A DNA stretch of 64,000 nt from Cryobacterium sp. BB307 (GTDB lineage Bacteria > Actinomycetota > Actinomycetes > Actinomycetales > Microbacteriaceae), in assembly GCF_012274275.1 (NCBI RefSeq), contig NZ_JAANZA010000003.1, positions 310,001-374,000 on the forward strand, in the 5' to 3' direction. How positions within the stretch are numbered: position 1 is the first letter of the stretch; every line of letters begins with the position of its first letter. Under the pieces are notes generated by a model, which was not told where the DNA came from, did no database searches, and saw only the letters and a program-made list of their open reading frames with translations. A program made the translations under genes and the position numbers. Below are positions 43,923-53,651 of this stretch, in pieces.

Positions 43923-44554
43923 GCCGACCGAAGCAACCCCGGATCGTCGCTGAGCTCGGACGCCCGGAGACGCCGGAGGAGGCCGCGGCGCGCAAGGCCG
44001 AGTCCTCCCGCGCGCACCGGGAGAGCAAGACCCTGTACGGCCTCATCGGCGCACTGCTCGCGTCGCTGGCGATCGTCATCCTGATCGTGCTGGTCGTGGT
44101 TCGTCCCGACCCGGAACCCCGCGAGCCCATCGACTACCAGAGCCTCGCCGCCGAGGCAGAGGCGAGCCTCGGCGCCGACCTCGCCGCCCCTGACCTGCCC
44201 GAGGGGTGGACAGCGAACTCCGCCCGCGTCGAGACCGGTGCCGACGACATCGCCAGCTGGTACATCGGCTTCATCACACCGGACAACCAATTCATCGCGG
44301 TGCGCCAAGGCGTCGACGCCAATGCGACCTGGCTGGCGAACGCAGTGCAAGAAAATCGCGCAACCGGCGAACGCAGCGTGGCCGGCACCGTCTGGGACGT
44401 GTACGACCGCCGCAGCGTCGACCCCACGGGTAACTTCGCGTACTCGATGACCACGACCGAGGGCGACAGCTTCGCTCTGCACGGAACCGCCGACGATGAG
44501 GAGTTCGACGTGCTCGCAACCGCAATCGCAGAGCAGCTGGGCTGGAACGACTGA
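43919..44554 (+). CDS. DUF4245 family membrane protein
   Basis: 211 aa: a cytosolic N-terminus rich in charged residues ([20 protein letters not shown]), one membrane helix (about 41-61) and an outside domain ([57 protein letters not shown]) typical of DUF4245. Unknown role but conserved beside xseB in Actinobacteria. Overlaps neighbours on both sides, so it belongs to the xseA operon. Confidence 0.88.
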   Translation: MSRPKQPRIVAELGRPETPEEAAARKAESSRAHRESKTLYGLIGALLASLAIVILIVLVVVRPDPEPREPIDYQSLAAEAEASLGADLAAPDLPEGWTANSARVETGADDIASWYIGFITPDNQFIAVRQGVDANATWLANAVQENRATGERSVAGTVWDVYDRRSVDPTGNFAYSMTTTEGDSFALHGTADDEEFDVLATAIAEQLGWND

Positions 44555-45198
44555 TGCCCGATACGTCGCCAGCGAGGGCCTGGCACGAGCTCAAGCAGGG
44601 AAACCAGCGCTTCATCAGTGGCAAACCGCGCCATCCGCGGCAGAATGTCGAACGCCGTGGAGAGCTCGTCGGGCGGCAGGAACCGTACGCCGCGTTCTTC
44701 GGCTGCAGCGACTCCCGGCTGGCTGCCGAGATCATCTTCGACCTCGGCCTCGGCGACATCTTCGTCGTGCGCAACGCCGGGCAGATCATCTCCGACTCTG
44801 TGCTCGGCTCGCTCGAGTACGCGGTCGAGGTGCTCGGAGTGCGCCTCATCGTCGTGCTCGGTCATGACGAATGCGGCGCTGTCCGGGCGGCCATCGACTG
44901 CCTTGAACCGGATGCGCGCGACCTGCCCCCGCACATCCGGAACCTGATCGAGCCGATTCTGCCCGCTGTCAACCGGGTGAAGAGCAACGGTGACGGCCGC
45001 CCGGATGCCACCGAGGTGGGCCGCGAGCACCTCCGCGACACGGTGGCCGACCTCGTGCGAGGCTCCGAGCTTCTGAGCGATGCAATCGCCGCGGGTACGC
45101 TGGCTATCGTGGGCGCGAACTACCGCCTACTCGAAGGCATGGCAGTTCCGGATGTCGTCATCGGCGACATCGGCGAGCCGGCAGCCGATCATCGCTAG
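44554..45198 (+). CDS. Beta-class carbonic anhydrase
   Basis: 214 aa. Zinc ligands C51 (FGCSDSR), H104 and C107 (LGHDECGAV), with the D53-R55 dyad; NAGQIISDSVLGSLEYAV is the core strand-helix. Interconverts CO2 and bicarbonate. Starts within the stop of the DUF4245 gene (TGATG), so it is part of the same operon. Confidence 0.94.
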   Translation: MPDTSPARAWHELKQGNQRFISGKPRHPRQNVERRGELVGRQEPYAAFFGCSDSRLAAEIIFDLGLGDIFVVRNAGQIISDSVLGSLEYAVEVLGVRLIVVLGHDECGAVRAAIDCLEPDARDLPPHIRNLIEPILPAVNRVKSNGDGRPDATEVGREHLRDTVADLVRGSELLSDAIAAGTLAIVGANYRLLEGMAVPDVVIGDIGEPAADHR

Positions 45199-45207
45199 CA
45201 GCAAAGG

Positions 45208-46614
45208 ATGTTGAAGTCCGTGAGTGACACAGAGTTCCGGATCGAGCATGACACGATGGGTGAGGTGCGCGTCCCGAAGAGCGCCCTCTACGCCGCGCAG
45301 ACGCAACGCGCTGTCGAGAACTTCCCCATCTCGGGCAAGGGTCTCGAGCCCGCGCAGGTGATCGCGCTCGCGCGGGTGAAGCGGGCGGCCGCGATTGTCA
45401 ACGGGCAGCTGGGCATCATCGACTCGTCCATCGCTGACGCCATCGTCGCGGCAGCCGACCGCATCATCGCGGGCGAGCACCTTGACCAGTTCCCGATCGA
45501 CGTCTACCAGACCGGCAGCGGCACCTCCTCCAACATGAACATGAACGAGGTGCTCGCCAACCTCGCATCCGCCTCGCTCGGCAGCACGGTGCACCCGAAC
45601 GATCACGTGAACGCCTCCCAGTCCTCAAACGACGTGTTCCCCACGTCAGTGCACGTCGCCGTCACCGGCGCGCTGCTCGGGGACCTCATCCCGGCGCTGG
45701 AGCACCTTGCCGGCGCGCTCGACGAGAAGGCCGCGCTGTGGGCCGACGCGGTGAAGGCCGGCCGCACCCACCTGATGGACGCCACCCCGGTCACCCTCGG
45801 CCAGGAGTTCGCGGGCTACGCACGCCAGATTCGCCTCGGCATCGAGCGGGTCCAGTCCACCATCGGCCGGGTCGCGGAGGTGCCGCTCGGCGGCACCGCG
45901 GTCGGCACCGGCATCAACACCCCGAAGGGCTTCCCGCAGAAGGTCATCGCGGTGCTCGCCGACGACAGCGGCCTGCCGATCACCGAGGCACTCGACCACT
46001 TCGAGGCGCAGGGCGCCCGCGATGGGCTGGTCGAGGCATCCGGTGCACTCCGCGTTCTCGCCGTCTCGCTCACCAAGATCAACAACGACCTGCGCTGGAT
46101 GGGCTCGGGCCCGAACACCGGTCTCGCTGAGCTGCACATCCCCGACCTGCAGCCCGGCTCGTCGATCATGCCCGGCAAGGTCAACCCGGTCATTCCGGAG
46201 GCTGTGCTCATGGTGTGTGCACGCGTGATCGGGAACGACGCGACGGTTGCCTGGGCGGGCGCGAGCGGCTCCTTCGAGCTGAACGTCGCGATCCCGGTCA
46301 TGGGAACCGCGCTGCTCGAGTCGATCCGGCTGCTCGCGAACTCGTCGGTGGTGCTCGCCGACAAGACCATCGCCGGCCTCGAGGCGAACCTCGAACGGTC
46401 CCGCGCCCTCGCCGAGTCGAGCCCGTCGATCGTCACCCCGCTCAACCGCGTGATCGGCTACGAGGCCGCCGCGAAGGTCGCCAAGAACGCCGTCGCCAAG
46501 GGCATCACGGTGCGCGAGTCGGTCATCGAACTCGGCTTCGTGGAGCGCGGCGAGATCAGCATCGAACAGCTCGACTCGCTGCTCGACGTGCTCAGCATGA
46601 CCCACCCCAACTAG
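45208..46614 (+). CDS. fumC: Class II fumarate hydratase
   Basis: 468 aa: [20 protein letters not shown] near the start, [44 protein letters not shown] and the superfamily signature [10 protein letters not shown] (about residue 315). It interconverts fumarate and malate in the TCA cycle. ATG at 45208 with AAAGGA close upstream; a GTG four codons later (45220) is the alternative. Terminated by a strong hairpin at 46633. Confidence 0.95.
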   Translation: MLKSVSDTEFRIEHDTMGEVRVPKSALYAAQTQRAVENFPISGKGLEPAQVIALARVKRAAAIVNGQLGIIDSSIADAIVAAADRIIAGEHLDQFPIDVYQTGSGTSSNMNMNEVLANLASASLGSTVHPNDHVNASQSSNDVFPTSVHVAVTGALLGDLIPALEHLAGALDEKAALWADAVKAGRTHLMDATPVTLGQEFAGYARQIRLGIERVQSTIGRVAEVPLGGTAVGTGINTPKGFPQKVIAVLADDSGLPITEALDHFEAQGARDGLVEASGALRVLAVSLTKINNDLRWMGSGPNTGLAELHIPDLQPGSSIMPGKVNPVIPEAVLMVCARVIGNDATVAWAGASGSFELNVAIPVMGTALLESIRLLANSSVVLADKTIAGLEANLERSRALAESSPSIVTPLNRVIGYEAAAKVAKNAVAKGITVRESVIELGFVERGEISIEQLDSLLDVLSMTHPN

Positions 46615-46632
46615 GTCGGTTGTCTTCGCGCG

Positions 46633-46666
46633 AGGCGCCCGTCAGTCGGTGACGACGGGCGCCTTT
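46633..46666 (+). terminator. fumC intrinsic terminator
   Basis: Perfect 11-bp stem AGGCGCCCGTC (46633-46643)/GACGGGCGCCT (46654-46664), 10-base loop, then TTTCG. The right half of this hairpin repeats sequence from the end of the convergent gene (46812-46838). Confidence 0.8.
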
Positions 46667-46670
46667 CGCA
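46639..46670. repeat. 32-bp direct repeat, left copy
   Basis: 31 of 32 bases identical to 46812-46843 (27 of them contiguous), in the same orientation. The two copies bracket the family 3 and family 4 repeats. The right copy is the 3' end of the convergent gene. Confidence 0.85.
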
Positions 46671-46671
46671 T

Positions 46672-46776
46672 CCCTGTTATGCAGGACATTCGGCGGCTTA
46701 TGGGCTCGGATGCCTGACAAGACCCCCGCGACGGGCCGAATTTCCTGCACAACAAGGGATGTCCTGCATAACAGGG
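46672..46776. repeat. MITE-like family 3 element, copy 2
   Basis: 105 bp with perfect 18-bp terminal inverted repeats CCCTGTTATGCAGGACAT (46672-46689) and its reverse complement (46759-46776). No coding capacity. A degenerate copy lies at 42252. Confidence 0.85.
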
Positions 46777-46779
46777 CGA

Positions 46780-46802
46780 GGTCTCGACAGGCTCGATCAC
46801 CG
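46780..46802. repeat. Family 4 repeat, copy 2
   Basis: Contains TCTCGACAGGCTCGA; 22 of 23 bases match the reverse complement of 42221-42243. Lies 3 bases from a family 3 element. Confidence 0.75.
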
Positions 46803-46814
46803 GCGGCTTCACCG

Positions 46815-47588
46815 TCAGTCGGTGACGACGGGCGCCTTGCGCAGCACCTCACCGTCGATCGCGGTGACAAGGCGACCGTCCAGTTCGTCCGAGAGTTGGA
46901 TGGGCAGCAGCAGCGGCACCCGATCGCGGGGGTTCGGCTCGCACGCGCCGATGCCATCCGCATTCGGGGTGCCGTCCGGGTTGTCTGGCCGGCCGTAGTA
47001 GACGGCTACCTCGACGGAATCGGCATTCTCGACCACCACCGCCTGACGCGGGATGCAGTTCGGGTCGCCCTCGACGAGCACCACCAGGTTCGCGAAGTCG
47101 AGGGCTGCGTAGCCCGGCGACGGTTGGCGACCGATGATGCCGCCGGCGGTGTCGCCTTCCGGGAGCTCGAGCGTTGCGAGCGAATAGAGGTACGGCGGTT
47201 GCCGCCGTTCGCCGTCGACGCTCTGGTACGCGATCGGCGCGACGTAGACGAGGTCGTTCGAGGCGGCGCCGACCGAGGTGACGACCCGGTTGACGACCAG
47301 CGGCTCCTCGCCCCACATGCGTTGCATGGCGGATGGCGGCGGCTCCTCCACCGGCAGCGCGGCCTGATACGACTGCCACGCGACGAATCCGCTGACCGCG
47401 AGCACGACAACGCCGACACCGGCGATCGCGCGGTAGACGGCGAACGCTGCCCCGCTCGGCTCGTTGACGTGCGGGTCGCGATAGCTCCAGGCGACCAGCA
47501 CCCGCCACTGGCCGCGCGGCCAGAACAGCCCCCAGACGAACAGCACCGCGAGGCTGACGAGCAGGACGAGTGGCAGGGCGATCACCAC
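46815..47588 (-). CDS. Two-TM membrane protein with extracytoplasmic domain (DUF6199-like)
   Basis: 257 aa. Two membrane helices (about 2-20 and 52-70) flank a short loop with WRVLVAWSYRDPHVNEPSG, which resembles DUF6199 proteins; residues 75-257 would be outside, ending LRKAPVVTD. No catalytic motif recognised. Its 3' end is part of a 32-bp direct repeat. Convergent with fumC. Confidence 0.7.
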   Translation of the reverse strand: MVIALPLVLLVSLAVLFVWGLFWPRGQWRVLVAWSYRDPHVNEPSGAAFAVYRAIAGVGVVVLAVSGFVAWQSYQAALPVEEPPPSAMQRMWGEEPLVVNRVVTSVGAASNDLVYVAPIAYQSVDGERRQPPYLYSLATLELPEGDTAGGIIGRQPSPGYAALDFANLVVLVEGDPNCIPRQAVVVENADSVEVAVYYGRPDNPDGTPNADGIGACEPNPRDRVPLLLPIQLSDELDGRLVTAIDGEVLRKAPVVTD

Positions 47589-47623
47589 TCGACTTTATTC
47601 GCTCCGCGCACCACCCGGCTGAC

Positions 47624-49009
47624 TCAGGCCAGTTCGTTCGATTCGAGCAGCTGCGTCACGAGTGAGGCGATCTCCGAGCGCTCCGAGCGGGTGAGCGTGA
47701 TGTGCCCGAACAGCGAATGGCCCTTGAGTGTCTCGATGACGGATGCGACACCGTCGTGCCTGCCGACGCGCAGGTTGTCCCGCTGTGCAACGTCGTGTGT
47801 GAGCACCACCCGCGAGTTCTGCCCGACACGGCTGAGCACCGTCAGCAGCACGTTGCGCTCAAGCGACTGGGCCTCGTCGACGATCACGAACGCGTCGTGC
47901 AGCGAGCGTCCCCGGATGTGCGTGAGCGGCAGCACCTCGAGCAGCCCGCGGTGAAGCACCTCGTCGAGCACGTTCTGGGACACCACAGAGCCCAGTGTGT
48001 CGAAAACCGCCTGGGCCCACGGGTTCATCTTCTCGGCGGCGTCGCCTGGCAGGTAGCCGAGCTCCTGCCCGCCAACCGCGTAGAGAGGGCGGAAAACCAT
48101 GATCTTCCGGTGCTGCTGCCGTTCGAGCACCGCCTCGAGGCCGGCACACAAGGCGAGAGCCGACTTTCCGGTCCCCGCGCGCCCGCCGAGCGAGACGATG
48201 CCCAGCTCCGGGTCGAGCAGCAGGTCGATGGCGAGCCGCTGCTCGGCGGACCGACCGTGCAGCCCGAACACATCCCGGTCACCGCGCACCAGCCGGACCG
48301 TGCCCTTGCCTCTGACGCGGGCGAGCGCCGAGCCGCGGTCGGAGTGGATGACGAGCCCGGTGTTGACCGGCAGGTCGGCGACCTGCGGCAGCTCGAGAGT
48401 CTCGTTGTCGTACAACTCGGAGACCTGTGCGGAGCCGAGATCGATCTCGGCGATCCCGGAGAACCCGGAGTCCACCGCCAACTCGGCCCGGTACTCCTCG
48501 GCAGCGAGACCGACCGACGCGGCCTTGACCCGCAGCGGCAGGTCCTTCGAGACCACCGTGACATCGAACCCGTCGTTTGCCAGATTGAGCGCGACCGCCA
48601 GGATGCGCGAGTCGTTGTCGCCGAGCTTCAGCCCCGACGGCAGCGCATCCATGCTCGTGTGATTCAGTTCGACCCGCAGTGACCCGCCCTCCCCCACGGT
48701 GATCGGGAAGTCGAGTCGTTCGTGGGCAACCCGAAGGTCATCGAGGATGCGGAGTGCCTGGCGCGCGAAGTATCCGATCTCCGGATCGTGTCGCTTGCCC
48801 TCGAGTTCCGAGATGACGACGACGGGCAGAACGACCGAATGCTCCGCGAAGCGGAAGATGGCGCGCGGATCGGAGAGCAGCACCGACGTGTCGAGCACAT
48901 ACGTCTTCTCAGCCTGCGGCGTTGTCACCCCCGTCGCCTTGGTCGTGCCGGACAACTTCTTGGGGGTGTTGCTCGAGGCCAATTGCGACTCCGTTCCCGA
49001 GCGCTGCAC
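47624..49009 (-). CDS. PhoH-like protein (PIN domain plus ATPase)
   Basis: 461 aa fusion: N-terminal PIN RNase-like domain (about 35-180; D40 in [10 protein letters not shown]68-E70, D131/D133 in GDNDSRIL as acidic residues) and PhoH ATPase domain ([13 protein letters not shown] at 275-287, [11 protein letters not shown]alker B). PIN-PhoH proteins are RNA helicase/RNases in mycobacteria. GTG at 49009; the N-terminal ~30 residues are low-complexity, so a start near residue 28 (GTG) is possible. Confidence 0.88.
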   Translation of the reverse strand: MQRSGTESQLASSNTPKKLSGTTKATGVTTPQAEKTYVLDTSVLLSDPRAIFRFAEHSVVLPVVVISELEGKRHDPEIGYFARQALRILDDLRVAHERLDFPITVGEGGSLRVELNHTSMDALPSGLKLGDNDSRILAVALNLANDGFDVTVVSKDLPLRVKAASVGLAAEEYRAELAVDSGFSGIAEIDLGSAQVSELYDNETLELPQVADLPVNTGLVIHSDRGSALARVRGKGTVRLVRGDRDVFGLHGRSAEQRLAIDLLLDPELGIVSLGGRAGTGKSALALCAGLEAVLERQQHRKIMVFRPLYAVGGQELGYLPGDAAEKMNPWAQAVFDTLGSVVSQNVLDEVLHRGLLEVLPLTHIRGRSLHDAFVIVDEAQSLERNVLLTVLSRVGQNSRVVLTHDVAQRDNLRVGRHDGVASVIETLKGHSLFGHITLTRSERSEIASLVTQLLESNELA

Positions 49010-49150
49010 GCTCGGAACTCATCCAACGGCCACTAGCATCGACAAGCGAACTTATGTGGCCGCTTCGACCAGGTGCCCTACCTGATGTCACTGACGCTAC
49101 GGTGCCGAGCGTTCTGGGCGTCCAGCGACACGCCCGACGAAACCTTCTGT

Positions 49151-50284
49151 TCAGATCGTGGTCGACGTCGCGAATGCGGCGAGCGCCATCCGGAGCATTC
49201 CGAGCGTCTCATCGCTCGTGCTGACGTGGGCACTGAGGCGAACGTGACCGTCGCGGACGGTTGCGCTGAGGCCCTGGTTGAAGAGCGCCGCGGCAAGCGC
49301 CGTCAGCTGGTCGGGAGCGGGCTCGAGCACCACGATTCCCGCCCGTTCGCGCCTGTCACGGGGCGACGACACCGGAATGGCGAACTCGTCGGCCACCTCG
49401 ATCACCCGATCGACCCGCTCAGCGATGCGCTCGTTGACCGTATCGACGCCGACCGCTGCGATCGATTCCAGCGCGGACGCGAACCGCGCTTGGGCTACCG
49501 GGCTGCCGCGGGTCACCTGGAACGCGTCGATACCGGATGGCGGTGCCGGGATATCCGGTCCATCCGGGAACTCCTCGCCGACGACGAACCCGGAGAAGAC
49601 CGGGGTGAGCCGCTCGAGCGCCCGGTCGCTCATCGCCAGAAAGCCGTTGCCCCAGCCGGCGCGCACCCACTTCTGGCCGCCCGACGCGATGACGTCGGCC
49701 ACTTCGTACGGCGCGTCCACGACGCCGAAACCCTGCACGGCATCCACGATGAGGAGCCGGTCGCCGATGACCTGGCGGATGCCCTCGAGGTCGGCGAGGT
49801 AGCCGGTGCGGTAGTCGACCAGGCTCACGGCGACCGCGACAGTCTTCGGGGTGAGTTGCTCCTTCACGATGCCAGCGGTGACCCGGCCGGCGTTCACGTC
49901 GTCATCCCATTCGATGAACTGCGGCACCACGACGCCGAGGGCCTCGGATGCGCGGACGGCTGCGAACGTCAGGCTCGGGAACTCGCGGCCGGAGAGCAGC
50001 ACTCCGCCGGTGAGTCCGAACATCGCATGCATGAGGCCCGTGCTGGTGTTGGGCTGGAAGGTCACCTGCTCGGCGGGGAACCCGGTGAGGGTCGCGACGG
50101 CCTCCCGCACGCGAGCGTCCTCATCGAGGAAGCGCTCGATCGAGCCGAAGCGCGCCCGGCGCAGCAGCTCGACGTGCGCCTGCTCCTCCTCGGCGGCGGC
50201 GCGTCCCATCGGCCCGACTCGGGCGAAGTCGAGGTAGCCGGGCTCCTCCTCGAACTGATCGGCGTATTCGTCAATCGTGGTCAT
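49151..50284 (-). CDS. Class V PLP-dependent aminotransferase-like enzyme
   Basis: 377 aa fold-type I PLP enzyme of the NifS/CsdA-like class V group: EQVTFQPNTSTGLMHAMFGL, LIVDAVQGFGVVDAPYEVAD (Asp that binds the pyridine N) and VIASGGQKWVRAGWGNGFL with the Schiff-base lysine. No conserved catalytic Cys loop is obvious, so it is not a clear cysteine desulfurase. Substrate unknown. Minus strand, 15 bases after uppS. Confidence 0.85.
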   Translation of the reverse strand: MTTIDEYADQFEEEPGYLDFARVGPMGRAAAEEEQAHVELLRRARFGSIERFLDEDARVREAVATLTGFPAEQVTFQPNTSTGLMHAMFGLTGGVLLSGREFPSLTFAAVRASEALGVVVPQFIEWDDDVNAGRVTAGIVKEQLTPKTVAVAVSLVDYRTGYLADLEGIRQVIGDRLLIVDAVQGFGVVDAPYEVADVIASGGQKWVRAGWGNGFLAMSDRALERLTPVFSGFVVGEEFPDGPDIPAPPSGIDAFQVTRGSPVAQARFASALESIAAVGVDTVNERIAERVDRVIEVADEFAIPVSSPRDRRERAGIVVLEPAPDQLTALAAALFNQGLSATVRDGHVRLSAHVSTSDETLGMLRMALAAFATSTTI

Positions 50285-50299
50285 GGTCGTCTCCTTCGA

Positions 50300-51085
50300 C
50301 TACTGGCCGAAGCGGCGGTGCCTGGTTGCGAAATCGCGTAGCGCGCGAAGGAAGTCGACCTCGCGCAGGTCGGGGCCGAGTGCCTCGACGAAGTAGAACT
50401 CGCTGTGTGCGCTCTGCCACAGCATGAAGTCGCTGATGCGCTGCTCACCCGACGTGCGGATGACGAGATCCGGATCGGGCTGCCCCCCGGTGTAGAGGTG
50501 CTCTCCGATGAGCTCGGGGGTGAGGATCTCCGCGAGCGAGTCGAGGGTGCCGCCCTCCGTCGCCTGCTTGCGCACGATGCTGCGCATGGCATCGGCGATC
50601 TCGCGTCGCCCACCGTATGCCACGGCGAGGTTGATGTGCAGCCCGTTCTTGTTCGCGGTGCGCTCCTCGGCGCCCTTCAACGCGGCGACCAGCGCGGGCG
50701 GCAACCCTTCGGTGGAGCCGACATGCTGCACCCGCCAGTCCCGGTAGTGCGACAGGTCGTCGGCGAGGTCCGCGATGATCTCGAACAGGTCGTCGAGTTC
50801 GTCGCTCGTGCGGCCCTGCAGGTTGTCGGTGGACAGCAGGTAGAGCGTCGCGACCTGGATGCCCAGGTCGTCGCACCAGACGAGGAACTCGCGGAACTTG
50901 GCCGCGCCGGCACGGTGACCGTGACCGGCGGTTTCCAGTGCCCGCTGCCTGGCCCAACGACGATTGCCGTCCAGGATCATCGCGACGTGTTTCGGCAACT
51001 GCTGGCCAGCGAGCCAGCGCCGGATCCGTCGCTGATAGAGCCCATAGAGGAATCCGGGCCCCCACTGCGCTTCCCGCTTTCGCAC
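50300..51085 (-). CDS. uppS: Cis-prenyltransferase (isoprenyl diphosphate synthase)
   Basis: 261 aa. AMILDGNRRWARQR (D39 binds Mg), LYLLSTDNLQGRTSDEL, VAYGGRREIADAM and DLVIRTSGEQRISDFMLWQS are UPP synthase signatures. Makes undecaprenyl- or shorter Z-prenyl diphosphates for cell-wall lipid carriers. Actinobacteria commonly have a second short-chain enzyme, so the product length is not certain. ATG at 51085; divergent from the hemolysin III gene. Confidence 0.93.
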   Translation of the reverse strand: MRKREAQWGPGFLYGLYQRRIRRWLAGQQLPKHVAMILDGNRRWARQRALETAGHGHRAGAAKFREFLVWCDDLGIQVATLYLLSTDNLQGRTSDELDDLFEIIADLADDLSHYRDWRVQHVGSTEGLPPALVAALKGAEERTANKNGLHINLAVAYGGRREIADAMRSIVRKQATEGGTLDSLAEILTPELIGEHLYTGGQPDPDLVIRTSGEQRISDFMLWQSAHSEFYFVEALGPDLREVDFLRALRDFATRHRRFGQ

Positions 51086-51160
51086 GTGCCTACGCTAGTG
51101 CACCAATTGCCGCTAGTGACTCTCAGCTTGACGTTATCTCTCGCGCAATAGTCTTTGGCA

Positions 51161-51895
51161 ATGACCGCCGATTCACGCCACCAGGGCACCCAGAACGATC
51201 CGGGCGAGGACCTGCCCAACGTTCCGCTGCTTGACGACGCTCGTGATCACCCGGTGGAGATCAAGCCGACCTGGCGCGGGTGGATCCACGCGGCAACCTT
51301 CCCGCTGACCATCGTGCTCGGCGTCATCCTGATCGGCATGGCCGACGGTACGGCAGCCAGATGGAGCTCGGCGGTGTTCGTGTTCTCCTCGATGCTGCTC
51401 TTCGGCGTCTCTGCGCTGTACCACCGCCTGAACTGGGGCGAGCGGGCGAAGCGTATGCTGAAGCGCTTCGATCACGCCAACATCTTCATCCTCATCGCCG
51501 GCTCGTATACGCCCATCAGCGTGCTCGCACTGCCGGAAGAGAAGGCGATGCTGCTGCTCAGCCTCGTCTGGACAGGCGCGCTGCTCGGCATCGTGTTCCG
51601 TGTGTTCTGGATCGGCGCCCCGCGCTGGCTCTACGTGCTGCTGTACCTGCTGCTCGGCTGGGCTGCGGTGATGTTCATCGCCGATTTCTTCGCCGCCAAC
51701 TGGGTGATGATGACGCTCATCATCATTGGTGGCATCTGCTATTCAGCCGGCGCGGTCGTCTACGGGATGAAGAAGCCCAACCCGTTCCCGGGTAAGTTCG
51801 GCTTCCACGAGATCTTCCACACGCTGACCCTGCTGGCGTTCCTCTGCCACTGGACCGGCATTTTCCTGGTGGCGGTCAACCCGCCCGTGGTGTGA
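51161..51895 (+). CDS. Hemolysin III/TrhA-family membrane protein
   Basis: 244 aa, about seven membrane segments from residue 38: FPLTIVLGVILIGMADG, AVFVFSSMLLFGVSALYHRL, RFDHANIFILIAGSYTPISV, LSLVWTGALLGIVFRVFW and, near the end, FGFHEIFHTLTLLAFLCHW. The H..N, H..HE histidines and aspartate are the conserved zinc site of the PAQR/HlyIII family. ATG at 51161 chosen over a TTG six bases earlier. The protein overlaps the convergent 98-aa gene by about 20 bases. Confidence 0.9.
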   Translation: MTADSRHQGTQNDPGEDLPNVPLLDDARDHPVEIKPTWRGWIHAATFPLTIVLGVILIGMADGTAARWSSAVFVFSSMLLFGVSALYHRLNWGERAKRMLKRFDHANIFILIAGSYTPISVLALPEEKAMLLLSLVWTGALLGIVFRVFWIGAPRWLYVLLYLLLGWAAVMFIADFFAANWVMMTLIIIGGICYSAGAVVYGMKKPNPFPGKFGFHEIFHTLTLLAFLCHWTGIFLVAVNPPVV

Positions 51896-52172
51896 CGTCG
51901 GGGTCCACCGGCTCATCGGGCGCTCCGCCGTCGGGGCCGCCGTCCGGGTGCTCCCCCGTCTCGGCGGCGAGCCGCTCGGCCTCGAGTTTCTCCTTGACCT
52001 CGCCCCGATAGCGGGTCCGGCGCATCCGGCGTGTCATGTCCAGGATGAGCAGGACGGTCGCGGCCGCGACAAGGAAGGTGATGGCGAAGCCGATCCAGGT
52101 CGGTGTCACATCGTTCGGGTCGAATTCCTCGGATGCGAGGAGGACGAGCCCTAGCTGCTGGATGACGGTCAT
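51876..52172 (-). CDS. Small single-TM protein linked to mca
   Basis: 98 aa: one membrane helix (about 27-46, WIGFAITFLVAAATVLLIL), then RRMRRTRYRGEVKEKLEAER and a disordered Gly/Pro/Asp tail. Its ATG overlaps the mca stop (52169-52172), the usual neighbour arrangement in Actinobacteria. Function unknown. Confidence 0.82.
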   Translation of the reverse strand: MTVIQQLGLVLLASEEFDPNDVTPTWIGFAITFLVAAATVLLILDMTRRMRRTRYRGEVKEKLEAERLAAETGEHPDGGPDGGAPDEPVDPDVTPRAG

Positions 52173-53083
52173 GGGTGCTCCGAGTTCAGTGGGATGCCGG
52201 CAAAGAAGTCGTCTTCGGGGAGGTCGGAGAGCACGAGACTGCGCACCAACTGGAAGTCCTCGTACGGCCAGGCGTCCGCCTGCACGTCGTTGGGCCAGAA
52301 GAAGAAGGTGCTGTCCGGCGCCACCTGGCTCGCGTGCGCGCGCAGTGCCTGGTCGCGGCGCTCGAAGTAGTCTCCGCAGTGGATGTGGGTCGTCGCCAGG
52401 TCAGGTCGATCTCCGACCCGCTCGAGGTAGCCCTTCAGCTCCTCCACCTTGGGCGATTCCGGGTCGCGTCGCTCGATTTCGGCGAGGATGGCGCGGAAGC
52501 GTGAGGCGTTGAAGATGCGGTCGTAGTACAGCTTCGAGACCTGCCACGGTTCGCCGGCATCCGGGTACTGCGCCGGGTCGGCGGCGGCTTCGAGCGCGAA
52601 GACACCCACCTGGTGGGTGCGGATGTGGTCCGGATGCGGGTATCCGCCGTTCTCGTCGTAGGTGACCAGAACCTGCGGCCGGAACTCACGGATGATGCGC
52701 ACCAGCGGCTCGGCGGAGATCTCGATCGGGATGGACGCGAAACTGTCCGGGCGGATGATGCCGTCCTCGGGCATTCCGGAGTCGGTGTAGCCGAGCCAGC
52801 GATGATCGAAGCCGACAACGTCCCTGGCGCGCTGCAGTTCGTGCCGGCGCAGGCCAGCCATGTCGCGCTGCGCCATCCGGAAATCGGACGGGTGGGAGTG
52901 TTCGAGCCCGGCGTTGAGGATGTCGCCGGCCTCGCCGCCGGTGGCGCTCACCACCAGCACATGCACACCGTCGTCGGTCAGCCGCGAGTACGTGGCCGCG
53001 CCCTTGCTGGACTCGTCATCCGGGTGGGCATGGAAGGCAAGCAAGCGACGGTCGGCCGGTCGGCCGGTCTCGCTGGGTGTCAC
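52169..53083 (-). CDS. mca: Mycothiol S-conjugate amidase
   Basis: 304 aa. Zinc ligands in AHPDDE (19-24) and HPDH (150-153); DGVHVLVVSATGGEAGDILN and SKLYYDRIFNASRF are Mca signatures that separate it from MshB. It cleaves mycothiol conjugates for export of toxins as mercapturates, and so indicates a mycothiol-making actinobacterium. GTG start at 53083, preceded by AAGGAG. Confidence 0.95.
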   Translation of the reverse strand: MTPSETGRPADRRLLAFHAHPDDESSKGAATYSRLTDDGVHVLVVSATGGEAGDILNAGLEHSHPSDFRMAQRDMAGLRRHELQRARDVVGFDHRWLGYTDSGMPEDGIIRPDSFASIPIEISAEPLVRIIREFRPQVLVTYDENGGYPHPDHIRTHQVGVFALEAAADPAQYPDAGEPWQVSKLYYDRIFNASRFRAILAEIERRDPESPKVEELKGYLERVGDRPDLATTHIHCGDYFERRDQALRAHASQVAPDSTFFFWPNDVQADAWPYEDFQLVRSLVLSDLPEDDFFAGIPLNSEHP

Positions 53084-53172
53084 GCCGCTCCTTACAAATA
53101 CGCCTAGCCTTGAAGGGTCCGGATCCGCACCGGCATCCGGGACAGTTCAACCCTAATCGGCATGGGAGACAT

Positions 53173-53571
53173 GTGACCGACACCACGATCGAGGAGCGCT
53201 ACGGGCGCACACCGGGGCGCGCTCGACGCGAGCGCCTCATCCTCATCGTCGCCGGGGTCTTCTTCGGCCTGGTCGTCGGCGCGTGGGTCATCTGGGCGGG
53301 ACTCGACAGCGTCTCCGGCGGGCTGGACACACGCGATCTCGGGCACAAGGTGAACGACGAGTTCAGCGTGGACGTGCAGTACGAGGTGACGGTGCCGCAG
53401 GGAACCGAGGTCAGCTGCGCGCTGCAGGCGCAGAACGACAAGCACGCGATCGTCGGCTGGAAGATCGTCGAGCTGCCGGCATCCGACTCCTACACACGCC
53501 GCTTCACCGAGGAGGTTCGCACGAGCGAGCTGGCTGTCACAGGCTTGATCTACCGTTGCTGGCTAACATAA
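53173..53571 (+). CDS. DUF4307 membrane protein
   Basis: 132 aa: short charged N-terminus ending RRERLIL, one membrane helix (about 22-43), then an extracytoplasmic domain (DEFSVDVQYEVTVPQGTEVS, ALQAQNDKHAIVGWKIVELP) typical of DUF4307. GTG at 53173 with GGGAG upstream. Followed by a terminator and greA. Confidence 0.87.
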   Translation: MTDTTIEERYGRTPGRARRERLILIVAGVFFGLVVGAWVIWAGLDSVSGGLDTRDLGHKVNDEFSVDVQYEVTVPQGTEVSCALQAQNDKHAIVGWKIVELPASDSYTRRFTEEVRTSELAVTGLIYRCWLT

Positions 53572-53590
53572 GATAGTCCGAATCGCTAGA

Positions 53591-53618
53591 GAGACCGGTC
53601 GTGTGGCCGGTCTCATTT
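53591..53618 (+). terminator. Intrinsic terminator before greA
   Basis: GAGACCGG (53591-53598), 8-base loop, CCGGTCTC (53607-53614), then ATTTCTTT. Ends the DUF4307 transcript. Confidence 0.8.
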
Positions 53619-53651
53619 CTTTGACAGCGACGAAAGCACGAGGAGAGCACT

